Shown: positions 7,583-13,804 of the stretch, in pieces | How positions within the stretch are numbered: position 1 is the first letter of the stretch | Layout of the letters: the number at the start of each line of letters is the position of its first letter | Assembly (NCBI GenBank): GCA_029820915.1 | Contig: JALGUI010000029.1 | Span: forward strand, 1-13,804 | Length of the DNA: 13,804 bases | Direction of reading: 5' to 3' | Source: Candidatus Zipacnadia bacterium | GTDB taxonomy: Bacteria; Armatimonadota; Zipacnadia; Zipacnadales; UBA5352 | Made by a program: the position numbers and the translations under genes | The notes under the pieces: generated by a model | The model's input: the letters and a program-made list of their open reading frames with translations, nothing else | Told to the model about the DNA's origin: nothing | Database searches by the model: none

Positions 7583-7594
7583 CGCCTGAGGGGA

Positions 7595-7622
7595 GAAACC
7601 ACCCGCCCGGGGTACTGTCTAT
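7595..7622 (+). promoter_or_regulatory. ECF-type promoter candidate upstream of the skp-lpxD operon
   Basis: GAAACC (AACC core at 7597-7600) is followed after exactly 16 nt by GTCTAT at 7617-7622. The combination resembles ECF promoters such as B. subtilis sigma-W (TGAAAC, 16 nt, CGTA) and E. coli sigma-E (GGAACTT, 16 nt, GTCTAA). It shares CTGTCTA at identical spacing with the element at the sigma gene. Predicted transcription starts near 7629, giving a leader of about 60 nt before the skp ATG at 7688. Confidence 0.45.
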
Positions 7623-7631
7623 GTTCCAGAG

Positions 7632-7650
7632 GGCGGAGGGGGCTTCCGCC
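7632..7650 (+). repeat. Leader hairpin upstream of skp
   Basis: GGCGGAG pairs with TTCCGCC (one G-U pair) around a small G-rich loop. If the promoter at 7595-7622 is real, this stem sits at the extreme 5' end of the mRNA, where it could stabilise the transcript. No T-run follows, so a terminator role is unlikely. Confidence 0.4.
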
Positions 7651-7687
7651 GGTCCTCCTATCATGCCACAAGTCAGGGGACTACCGC

Positions 7688-8530
7688 ATGCTTTCTTCGG
7701 CACGCTGTCCCGCGCGAGTGCTGGTGCTCGGCACGCTTGCGCTTCTGTTCGCTACGGCGTCCCATGCCCAGGAGCCGGCCCCGGCCGATCAGGGCCTTCG
7801 CATCGCGGTCGTCAGCCTCGCGCGCCTCGAGCGCGACTACACCTTGCTGCGTGCCCAGGAGCAGGTCCTCGGGCAGTGGATGCAGCAGCGGCGTACCTAT
7901 CACGATGAGCTGGCGAACTTCGTCTTCCTCTCCTCGGCGGACTTCCAGGAGGTTGTCGCGCTCGTGCAGAAGCCGCGGCCGCTGTCTGAGGAGGACCAGG
8001 CGCGGCTGGACGAGTTGAGGCAGATATCCGACGAGAAGGATCAGCACTATGCTGAGTTGCGGGCGGCGACCGAGCGCACGCCGCAGGAGAGCGATGAGTT
8101 CAACAGCCTCCAGGATATCTACGAGGCGCGCCTGGAGGAGCTAGGCGCGCTCCGCGACGAGATCATAACGGAGCTGGGCGACCGGCGGCAGACCGCTGTG
8201 GCCGGGCTGATGACGAAGGTCAAGGAGGCCATAGTCGCCGAGGCCGAGGAGGGGGGCTACGCCCTCGTCCTGGACGCCGACATGGTGTTTCATGGAGGCG
8301 ACGACATCACCGACGCCGTGCTCGAGCGCCTGAACTCCGAGGCTGAGGCGGCCGGCGGCGGTGAGGCGACCGGTGGCGGTGAGGCGACCGGTGGCGGCGA
8401 GGCGACCGGTGGCGGCGAGGCGACCGGTGGCGGTGAGGACGCCGGCGGCGGTGAGGACGCCGGTGGCGAGGAGGACGCCGGTGGCGGTGAGGGCGGTGGA
8501 CAGGAAGGTGGTCAGGGCGGCGCCGAGTAG
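7688..8530 (+). CDS. skp: OmpH/Skp-family periplasmic chaperone with Gly-rich repeat tail
   Basis: Skp/OmpH holds unfolded OM proteins in the periplasm on their way to BamA. The ATG has AGGGGA at 7675-7680, 7 nt upstream. A signal peptide covers residues 1-27 (hydrophobic VLVLGTLALLFATA, cleavage after SHA). The mature protein starts with the family's beta-strand (LRIAVVSLARLERDY), continues as a long charged helical hairpin (about 45-185), and returns to the closing motif EEGGYALVLDADMVFHGGDD followed by ITDAVLERLN, characteristic of OmpH. At 280 residues it is much longer than E. coli Skp (161), because of an extended coiled coil and a tail from residue 223 made of GGGEAT/GGGEDA hexapeptides. 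The tail is unusual for the family and is probably disordered and acidic. Its 3' end overlaps the start of the next gene. It is the first gene of a compact operon with lpxD, matching the bamA-skp-lpxD order known in E. coli. Confidence 0.87.
   Translation: MLSSARCPARVLVLGTLALLFATASHAQEPAPADQGLRIAVVSLARLERDYTLLRAQEQVLGQWMQQRRTYHDELANFVFLSSADFQEVVALVQKPRPLSEEDQARLDELRQISDEKDQHYAELRAATERTPQESDEFNSLQDIYEARLEELGALRDEIITELGDRRQTAVAGLMTKVKEAIVAEAEEGGYALVLDADMVFHGGDDITDAVLERLNSEAEAAGGGEATGGGEATGGGEATGGGEATGGGEDAGGGEDAGGEEDAGGGEGGGQEGGQGGAE
8354..8497 (+). repeat. 18-bp tandem repeat array (GGGEAT/GGGEDA) in the skp 3' end
   Basis: Eight consecutive 18-bp units begin at 8354. Four encode GGGEAT, two GGGEDA, one GGEEDA, and the last begins GGGE before diverging to GG. 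Units differ mainly by ggt/ggc swaps and the AT-to-DA change, so the array grew by duplication with drift. The unit length is a multiple of three and contains no stop in other frames, so overlapping frames also stay open; this should not be read as extra genes. It has no unique spacers, so it is not CRISPR. Confidence 0.95.
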
Positions 8531-9650
8531 CAGGCTGCTCGCAGGCGCCATCACCGTGTTGGTGGTCGTCGGGGCGTTGATCGGTTGCGGCCACGACCGA
8601 CCTGCGAGCCGCCGGCACGCGCCCGAGCCGCGCCGGGGCTATGCCTACACCGCGGTGCTGATGAGCCGTCACCCGCTCTACCACGCTCTGGCGGACCTCG
8701 AGGCCGCGATTGACGAACTCGGGGATGACGAGTGGGACCCGGTTCTCGAGCCGATCGATGAGCGCTTCGAGCAGATCGCGTTCCTTGAGAGCTTTGCGCT
8801 GGCGGACCCGGCCGAGCGTCTGGCGGCGCTGCGTGGCGGGTGGCGCGACGGCTACCCCGACCTCGACCTCGAGCCGGGCGCGCTGTCGCCGGACCTGCAG
8901 GCGCGCATCGACTGGGAGCGGCGTCGCGCCGCGCGCGTCGTGGCCGAGCGCATGGCGGCGGGCGAGGCGGCCGAGACCCGGCGCCTCGCGCAACTGCGCG
9001 CCGAGCTCGTCCGGGAGCACCAGGAGCGCCTGACCAACCTGCGCATCGAGGGGGGCCTCGGCGGCACCGAGCGCGCCGAGCGGGCCGAGCGAGAGCAGCT
9101 GCGCGTCTGGGAGACCATCGAGGCACAGCTCGAGGCGGAGCGCCAAGCGGGGCGCGAACTGCTGGCGGAGTTGGAGGCGCGACTCGGGCGTGAGGCGGGG
9201 CTGCGCATCGAGGCGGCGCAGCGGCGGGCGGACGACGCGACCGCCGCCCGTTCGAACGAGATGCTGTCCGCCGGCTCCGGCCTGTATGGCGAGATGATCG
9301 CTGAGATGTCGGCGCCCTGGGCCGGACCGCCCGGCGAGGAGGCGACGGCGCTGGGCCGGGCCGACGAGCCGAACGCCCGGTTGGCCGAGGCTGAGGGCTC
9401 TCGGCAGCGCGCCGAGGCGGTCCGCCGGGAGGCGGCTCGGGAACAGCGGTTGCGCCTGGTGCGCGCAGTCGGCCGCCTGAGGGCGCGCCTTAAGTCGGGC
9501 ACGGAGACGGCGGCGCGGGTGGTGGCGCATCGCGACGGCATCGACCTGCAGCTTCTCCCGGGCGGGTCGGCCCGCGGTGAGAACATGACGGACACGATCG
9601 GGGACAAGCTCAGGGCTCTCTGGAGTGGGGCTGAGGGTCAAAGGAGTTGA
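8508..9650 (+). CDS. Coiled-coil lipoprotein, unknown function
   Basis: I do not recognise a named family. The N-terminus is a clear lipoprotein signal: charged residues, a hydrophobic stretch (AGAITVLVVVGALIGC) and lipobox LIGC, with the lipidated Cys at residue 27 counting from GTG 8508. GTG codons at 8496 and 8487 are alternative starts. The frame continues further upstream only because the skp repeat array has no stops in it. The mature protein is Glu/Arg/Ala-rich, with a long predicted coiled coil at about 134-245 and a second at about 300-355. A segment near the start (YTAVLMSRHPLYHALADLEA) loosely recalls the first strand and helix of OmpH proteins, so it could be a divergent, membrane-tethered Skp-like chaperone; this is inference. 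The gene overlaps the skp 3' end by 23 bp and ends 5 bp before lpxD, indicating co-translation with OM-biogenesis genes. Confidence 0.8.
   Translation: MVRAAPSSRLLAGAITVLVVVGALIGCGHDRPASRRHAPEPRRGYAYTAVLMSRHPLYHALADLEAAIDELGDDEWDPVLEPIDERFEQIAFLESFALADPAERLAALRGGWRDGYPDLDLEPGALSPDLQARIDWERRRAARVVAERMAAGEAAETRRLAQLRAELVREHQERLTNLRIEGGLGGTERAERAEREQLRVWETIEAQLEAERQAGRELLAELEARLGREAGLRIEAAQRRADDATAARSNEMLSAGSGLYGEMIAEMSAPWAGPPGEEATALGRADEPNARLAEAEGSRQRAEAVRREAAREQRLRLVRAVGRLRARLKSGTETAARVVAHRDGIDLQLLPGGSARGENMTDTIGDKLRALWSGAEGQRS
9641..9646 (+). promoter_or_regulatory. Ribosome binding site deciding the lpxD start
   Basis: AAGGAG lies inside the last codons of the lipoprotein gene. It abuts a TTG at 9647, which is too close to use, and is 9 nt before the GTG at 9656. 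This favours GTG 9656 as the lpxD start. Confidence 0.7.
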
Positions 9651-9655
9651 CGAGG

Positions 9656-10717
9656 GTGGCACAGATCTCCTTCAGGCTTGCCGAACTGGCCGAGCGCATC
9701 GACGGGGAGTTGCGCGGTGATGGCGAGGTTACCATCATCGGCGCCGCCCACATCGAGGAGGCCGCCGCCGGCGAGATCACCTTCGCCGACGGGCCCAGGC
9801 TGCAGCCACAGTGCGATGTCAGCAGGGCCTCGGCGCTGATCGTGCCGCCGGACCTTGAGGTCAGCGACAAGCCGTTCATCGTGACCGAGGACCCGCGCCT
9901 TGCCTTCTCGAAGGTCCTCGAACTCTTCGCGCGCGATAGCCGGCCCTCGGCGGGAGTCCACCCGACCGCGGTCATTGGCGAGAACGTGAGCCTGGGGGAG
10001 GGCGTGAGTGTCGGCGCGCACTCGTACATCGGCGATGACACCAGCGTCGGCGACCGCACCGTCGTCCACCCGCTCGCCTACGTCGGCCCCGAGGCGATCA
10101 TCGGGGCGGACAGCGAGATCCATCCCCAGGTCTATGTGGGCGCGCGCGTCCAGATCGGAGATCGCGTTGCCATCCACGCAGGGGCCGCCATTGGCCCCGA
10201 CGGCTTCGGCTTCCTGCAGACCGAGCAGGGCCACCGCAAGATCCCGCAGATCGGCACGGTCATCATCGAAGATGACGTCGAGGTGGGCGCCAACGCGACC
10301 GTCGATCGCGCGACCGTCAGCGTCACGCGGATCGGCGCCGGCACCAAGATCGACGACCAGGTCCACGTGGCGCACAACTGCGTGATCGGCCGCAACTGCC
10401 TGCTGTGCGGCCTGGTGGGAATCGCCGGCAGCACCACGGTCGGCGACAACGTCGTGATGGGCGGCCAGGCGGGGGTCAACGACCACGTCGAGATCGCCGA
10501 CGACATCGTGCTCGCGGCGCAGGCGGGTGTGTTCGGCAATCTCGAGGAGCCGGGGATATACTCCGGCTACCCCGCGCGGCCGCACGGCGAGCAATTGCGC
10601 CTCATGGCGCTGACGCGACGCCTGCCCAAGCTTGTCGATCGCATCAATGAGCTCGAGAGCATCGTCGCCGAGCTGAGGGACCGCCTCGGCGAGACGGGCG
10701 ACGATGAGCGCGTCTGA
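9656..10717 (+). CDS. lpxD: UDP-3-O-(3-hydroxyacyl)glucosamine N-acyltransferase LpxD
   Basis: LpxD transfers a second hydroxyacyl chain from acyl-carrier protein to UDP-3-O-acyl-glucosamine, the third step of lipid A synthesis, in the cytoplasm. At 353 residues it is close to the E. coli enzyme (341). Residues 1-95 form the uridine-binding N-domain (FRLAELAERIDGELRGDGEV, then AAAGEITFADGP). Residues 100-300 form the left-handed beta-helix with hexapeptide repeats (for example IGENVSLGEGVSVGAHSYIG). It contains GPDGFGF at 180-186, KIPQIGTVII at 195-204 and HVAHNCVIG at 237-245, in which His240 corresponds to the catalytic His239 of E. coli LpxD. The C-terminus is a short helix, as expected for the trimer. 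GTG at 9656 is chosen over TTG at 9647 on ribosome-site spacing. It follows the lipoprotein gene by 5 bp and may overlap the next gene by 14 bp. No lpxA, lpxC or fabZ is seen in the window. Confidence 0.95.
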   Translation: MAQISFRLAELAERIDGELRGDGEVTIIGAAHIEEAAAGEITFADGPRLQPQCDVSRASALIVPPDLEVSDKPFIVTEDPRLAFSKVLELFARDSRPSAGVHPTAVIGENVSLGEGVSVGAHSYIGDDTSVGDRTVVHPLAYVGPEAIIGADSEIHPQVYVGARVQIGDRVAIHAGAAIGPDGFGFLQTEQGHRKIPQIGTVIIEDDVEVGANATVDRATVSVTRIGAGTKIDDQVHVAHNCVIGRNCLLCGLVGIAGSTTVGDNVVMGGQAGVNDHVEIADDIVLAAQAGVFGNLEEPGIYSGYPARPHGEQLRLMALTRRLPKLVDRINELESIVAELRDRLGETGDDERV

Positions 10718-12596
10718 GGTGGGTCTCGCGCAGGACAGGATGCCCGCACCCGGCCCCTCGCTTCCTCGACGCAGCCCCGGCGTATGCGGCCCTCGCGGCA
10801 GCCGCCGGGGCGCGCATGTACGCGCGTGCCTCCTCGCCTTGCTCGCCCTGTCACTGCCGCTGTCGGCACCTGCGGACCGCGTGCTGGCCTTCACCGCCAG
10901 GAGCGGGTCCATCGGCGACGTGGCGACCGCCGAGGTCCTCGCCGACGGTGTCGTGGTGATGCGCCTGCGCGCCGCCGAGGCCGCCGTGCTGTCGGGAAAG
11001 GCCGAGGCCATCGCAGACCGGCTCGCGGAGCTGGCGCTGGCCGGCCTCACCGCCGACCGACTCGCCGTCGAGAAGGTCCAGGGGCAGTGGGCACTGCTTG
11101 CTGCGGGCCGGCTCGTCGTGATGGCGGATGCCGAGACCGCGGCCGCCTCCGGGCTCACGCCGCGGAGCCTGTGCGAGAGCTGGCGGGCCCACCTCACCGA
11201 CGTCCTGCAGCGCCCCTACCTGGCTGTCGATCCGCGCGACTTGATCCTCGTACCGTTGGGCGAGAGCCGCACGGTGCGCTATGGCGGGACGATCGCGACC
11301 GTCCCCGCGGTGGAGGCGATGAGGCCCGAGATCGTCTCGATCGAGGTGGACGCTGATGGCGGGCACATCGTGCTGCGGGGCCGGTCCCCGGGCACAACCG
11401 TGCTCACGCTGCGGGTCGGAACCGCGGAGCATGCGCTGACCGTCGAGGTGAAGAGGTGGGCCGCGCATCTCGTGGACCGCGCCGTCGCCCAGGTCATCGG
11501 CACATCGCTCGGCGGGCAGATGGCCGAGGTGGCGGCGCTCAACGCCGTGCTCGCCGCCATCCGCGCGGAGGCCGGCGCGGCCGTGCGCATCGTGCGGAAG
11601 GCCGCGACTCCAACGGGCTACACCATTGCCCTGCGGGCGGGCGGCCCTGACTTCATCCCGGTCGCGGGGGAGATCGACGTTGCGCTGGTCGGCGGGCTGT
11701 CACGGATGCCGATCGCCCAGGCGTTGCTGATGAGCAACTACCCGGAGAAGGTGACCGGCGTCGGCGCACTGATGCGCCAGCCGCTGAGCGTCGGGCGGCC
11801 GGCGCGCCTGATGTGGCACCACAAGAACTACGCCGGCCGGGCGCTCGTGCTCGCCGTGCGCCTGATCAACGGCGGGGAGGTCCCCGCGCGCCTGCGCGTG
11901 GGCTGGGCCGACGCCGGACCGGCGTCCGACGAGATATTCGTCGGCTTCAACGCCATGCTGCGCTACTGGGGCACCATCATGCGCGGCAATGGCTTCGAGC
12001 TGACCGTCCCGCCCGGCAGCGTCTTCGAGACGGCCGCCATCCCGATGGGGCCCGCCGACGTCGTCAGCGGCCTCATGGACATCACGCCCGATGAGGGCGC
12101 GGACCTTTACGTCGAGGTCATGGGGCGCGAGCCCGCCGACACGCCCGTGGGCTTCGGCCGGCTGCGCCAGGCCGGCGACCCGCTGGCGGTGACGCCGTAC
12201 GAGTTCCCGGCATCGCTCGAGCACGAGCTGGTGTACGAGGTGGGCGGCCGCCACGCGCACTTGAGCATCGGGCGCGAGGACGTGGTGAACGAGCAGGGCA
12301 TCGCGCTCGCCGGCGCCTACGGTGTGCTGCACAGCGTGCGCGTGACGATGAGCAACCCGGGCGCCGCGCCGGCGCGGGCCGAGATAGCCGTCCGCGCGGG
12401 CGGCGGCGTCGCGCGCGCCATCGCGGTCATCGACGCGACCGTCATGCACACCGACCTGCTCGGCGCGGGCCAGGAGCACACCTTTGCGCGCTATGACCTC
12501 GGGCCGGGAACCGCACGCACGGTGGGCGTCCGGCTCATGCCCGCCGCGGGCTCGAACCTGCCTCTGACGCTCACCGTCCGCGGCCACACCCGCTGA
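10704..12596 (+). CDS. Secreted protein with pilus-formation-N-like domain, function unknown
   Basis: This exported protein has up to 630 residues. The longest start is ATG 10704, overlapping the lpxD stop; ATG 10740 has a better ribosome site (AGGA, 4 nt away) and gives a shorter, more normal signal sequence. The hydrophobic core is ACLLALLALSLPLSAPA, with likely cleavage near residue 57 of the long form. Residues about 98-170 form an alpha/beta unit (KAEAIADRLAELALAGL then GRLVVMADAETAAASGLTPR) that I have the impression also occurs as an N-terminal module in some bacterial membrane-channel proteins. Residues about 180-250 (LILVPLGESRTVRYGG, IVSIEVDADGGHIVLRG, SPGTTVLTLRV) resemble the pilus/secretin N-terminal domain of CpaC-type proteins (PF13629-like), but no secretin domain follows. 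The rest (about 290-630) is beta-rich, like two Ig-type domains. A short hairpin follows the stop. Coupling to lpxD suggests a cell-envelope role; the function is not known. Confidence 0.8.
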   Translation: MSASEVGLAQDRMPAPGPSLPRRSPGVCGPRGSRRGAHVRACLLALLALSLPLSAPADRVLAFTARSGSIGDVATAEVLADGVVVMRLRAAEAAVLSGKAEAIADRLAELALAGLTADRLAVEKVQGQWALLAAGRLVVMADAETAAASGLTPRSLCESWRAHLTDVLQRPYLAVDPRDLILVPLGESRTVRYGGTIATVPAVEAMRPEIVSIEVDADGGHIVLRGRSPGTTVLTLRVGTAEHALTVEVKRWAAHLVDRAVAQVIGTSLGGQMAEVAALNAVLAAIRAEAGAAVRIVRKAATPTGYTIALRAGGPDFIPVAGEIDVALVGGLSRMPIAQALLMSNYPEKVTGVGALMRQPLSVGRPARLMWHHKNYAGRALVLAVRLINGGEVPARLRVGWADAGPASDEIFVGFNAMLRYWGTIMRGNGFELTVPPGSVFETAAIPMGPADVVSGLMDITPDEGADLYVEVMGREPADTPVGFGRLRQAGDPLAVTPYEFPASLEHELVYEVGGRHAHLSIGREDVVNEQGIALAGAYGVLHSVRVTMSNPGAAPARAEIAVRAGGGVARAIAVIDATVMHTDLLGAGQEHTFARYDLGPGTARTVGVRLMPAAGSNLPLTLTVRGHTR

Positions 12597-12612
12597 CCTC
12601 CCGGTCGGGAGG
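12597..12612 (+). terminator. Short hairpin directly after the secreted-protein gene
   Basis: CCTCCC and GGGAGG pair around GGTC, starting at the base after the stop codon. No T-run follows. The 3' arm runs into GGGAGGAG, a strong Shine-Dalgarno-like sequence, so the hairpin might instead mask a ribosome site. It is either a weak terminator or a translational element. Confidence 0.4.
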
Positions 12613-12677
12613 AGCGCCGTGCCCACGCGGCGAAGGGCCGCGCCGAGCCCCAGCACCCGGATGTGGCGGTGAGGCCA

Positions 12678-13804
12678 ATGCTGGACGCCGGCAGCGACGC
12701 CACCCCAGGCGGCGAACCGGGCGCGGAGCGCGGGCGCGCCCTGACCGTCCGGGCGCTGGTCATCGCCGTCGGCCTGCTGGTGCTGGCCAACATCTGGATG
12801 AAGTACGCCGCGCTGATCACCGTCAGCGCGCAGGTGACCATGAGCGTCCCGCCGATCCCCGCGCTCATGGGCCTCGTCATCCTCATCGGCCTGGCCGCGC
12901 TGCTCCGCCGCCTGTCCGCGCGCCTGGCCCTCACCCGTCGCGAGCTCCTGACCATCTACGTCTTCCTGACGCTCGCGGTCGCCCTCACCTCCGGCGGCGC
13001 GCTGCGCGAGTTCATGCCCGAGCTGACCGCGCTGCAGTACTTCGCCTCCCCCGAGAATGGCTGGGACGAGTACGTCCCCCACCTGCCCTCCTGGCTCGCG
13101 CCGAGGAACGCCGAGGTCGTGCGCGGCTACTACGAGGCCACCGAGGACGGCGTGCCTTGGGGCGCGTGGCTCGTCCCACTCGCGTCGTGGTCGGCCTTCT
13201 TCCTGCTGATGCTCGGCGGGATGCTGTGCGTGGCCATCCTGGTCTACGACGACTGGGCCTCCGGCGAGCGCCTGCAGTTCCAGGTGACGGAGCTGCCGCT
13301 GTCCATGACCGCCCCGCCGCACCCCGACCGCCGCATCCCGCAGCTCTGGCGCGACCCCGTCATGTGGGCCGGCTTCGGGCTCGCCGGGCTGCACAACCTT
13401 CTGAACATCCTGCACGCCTTCAACCCGGGCGTGCCCGCGCTGGGCCTGAGCTACCCCATCGGCGCGCTCTTCACCGAGCGCCCGTGGAGCGCGTTGGGCA
13501 GTGTCATCATGCACCACCGGCCCGAGGTGCTCGGCTTCGGCTACCTCATGCCCCAGGAGGTCGTGGTCTCGTCGCTGGTCTTCTACGCGCTGATCGAGGC
13601 CGAGTCGGTCGGCGCGCTGGCGATCGGCTACGACATCCCAGAGTTCCCGCACTTCGAGAGCCAGGCCGCCGGCGCCTTCGTGGCCTTCGCGCTCATCCTG
13701 ATCTGGCGGGCGCGCGGGTCGCTCGTCGCCGCCTTCCGCGGGGCCTTCACCGGCCGGGGGCCCGCCGTGCGGCGCTGGGCGGTGTGGGGGCTGCTGATCA
13801 GCGC
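12678..13804 (+). CDS. Polytopic membrane protein, DUF6784/DUF6785-like, 3' cut by window
   Basis: This gene is open to the right window edge, with 375 complete codons visible. After a short polar N-terminus come membrane segments at about 26-46 (LVIAVGLLVLANIWM), 60-77 (PALMGLVILIGLAALL) and near 90-105 (LLTIYVFLTLAVAL), then WSAFFLLMLGGMLCVAILVY, followed by several more (FGLAGLHNLLNIL, VVVSSLVFYALIEAE, GAFVAFALILIW). Between segments the motif ERLQFQVTELPLSMT resembles the ERL(S/T)FPLVQLPLEM-type motif I recall from the large DUF6784/DUF6785 membrane proteins found in Armatimonadota and Planctomycetota; the substrate of that family is unknown to me. ATG 12678 has only a weak TGAGG just before it, and GTG 12663 and 12669 are alternative starts in the same open frame. 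It lies 81 bp after the secreted-protein gene, beyond a hairpin, so it may be a separate unit. Family assignment is from memory and moderate. Confidence 0.72.
   Translation, partial: MLDAGSDATPGGEPGAERGRALTVRALVIAVGLLVLANIWMKYAALITVSAQVTMSVPPIPALMGLVILIGLAALLRRLSARLALTRRELLTIYVFLTLAVALTSGGALREFMPELTALQYFASPENGWDEYVPHLPSWLAPRNAEVVRGYYEATEDGVPWGAWLVPLASWSAFFLLMLGGMLCVAILVYDDWASGERLQFQVTELPLSMTAPPHPDRRIPQLWRDPVMWAGFGLAGLHNLLNILHAFNPGVPALGLSYPIGALFTERPWSALGSVIMHHRPEVLGFGYLMPQEVVVSSLVFYALIEAESVGALAIGYDIPEFPHFESQAAGAFVAFALILIWRARGSLVAAFRGAFTGRGPAVRRWAVWGLLIS

Larger units (their letters stand above)
7299..7687. other. 389-bp gene-free region with serial hairpins
   Basis: I find no convincing gene here. 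The stretch around 7355-7460 is visibly richer in A and T than its surroundings. It holds inverted repeats at 7323-7353, 7362-7383, 7474-7492, 7494-7512, 7555-7582 and 7632-7650, and an ECF-like promoter at 7595-7622. A GTG-started frame at 7362-7571 (69 codons) has no ribosome site, hydrophobic pattern or family resemblance. A two-codon reading frame, ATG TCG TAG at 7453-7461, has AGAGG 5 nt before it, directly upstream of the paired hairpins. The region could contain a small RNA or a structured leader, but no known RNA family was recognised. Confidence 0.6.

Noticed and set aside
8354..8497. Regularly repeated units that might suggest a CRISPR array.
   Set aside because: The units are contiguous 18-bp codon repeats with no unique spacers and lie in frame within a gene.
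8361..8500. An in-frame Arg/Pro/Val repeat upstream of the lipoprotein that would extend it by about 45 residues.
   Set aside because: It is the skp hexapeptide array read in another frame. The lipoprotein signal peptide must be N-terminal, so the start lies at 8487-8508.
10800..10880. A twin-arginine-like start (SRRGAHV) in the secreted protein.
   Set aside because: The hydrophobic residues expected after the RR pair are missing, so a Sec signal is more likely.
11700..13652. A 650-codon open frame on the minus strand opposite the secreted-protein and membrane-protein genes.
   Set aside because: Its composition is that of an antisense shadow, and the plus-strand proteins have signal and membrane segments and recognisable motifs.

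Overview
The window is GC-rich bacterial DNA, with almost every gene on the plus strand. It carries the outer-membrane (OM) biogenesis block of a diderm, LPS-type bacterium: tamB, bamA, an OmpH/Skp-type chaperone gene and lpxD in one orientation. LpxD implies lipid A. BamA, TamB and Skp imply beta-barrel and lipid export machinery. Gene order, GC content and the final gene, which resembles a large membrane-protein family (DUF6784/DUF6785-like) that I associate with Armatimonadota and Planctomycetota, make an uncultured Armatimonadota-like lineage my best guess. This is inference; no rRNA or marker tree is available here.

Layout. (1) Positions 3-4671: a large TamB-like protein, open at the left window edge and broken by an apparent +1 frameshift near 588-600. 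It has an acidic ESDE repeat and an internal duplication in mid-protein. (2) 4720-5352: an ECF sigma factor placed between tamB and bamA, with no recognisable anti-sigma gene beside it. (3) 5418-7298: BamA with three POTRA domains and a long Gly/Pro-rich loop. (4) 7299-7687: a 389-bp gene-free stretch. It holds a perfect 14-bp hairpin (probable terminator), several further hairpins and an ECF-type promoter candidate. (5) 7688-12596: a tightly packed probable operon of an OmpH/Skp-like protein with a Gly-rich hexapeptide tail, a coiled-coil lipoprotein whose start lies inside the skp tail, LpxD, and a secreted protein with a pilus-formation-N-like domain. A hairpin follows it. (6) 12678-13804: the start of a polytopic membrane protein cut by the right window edge.

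How the genes fit together. BamA inserts OM beta-barrels, Skp/OmpH keeps their precursors soluble in the periplasm, TamB moves lipids or assembles proteins between the membranes, and LpxD makes the diacyl lipid A precursor. The most interesting feature is regulatory. Three promoter-like elements with identical geometry (AACC, 16 nt, GT) lie at the sigma-factor start, just upstream of bamA and just upstream of skp. The sigma and skp copies share CTGTCTA in the -10 region. This suggests a local, possibly autoregulated envelope-stress circuit, analogous to sigma-E control of bamA-skp-lpxD in E. coli but with the sigma factor inside the cluster. It is a hypothesis from reading the sequence and has not been tested.
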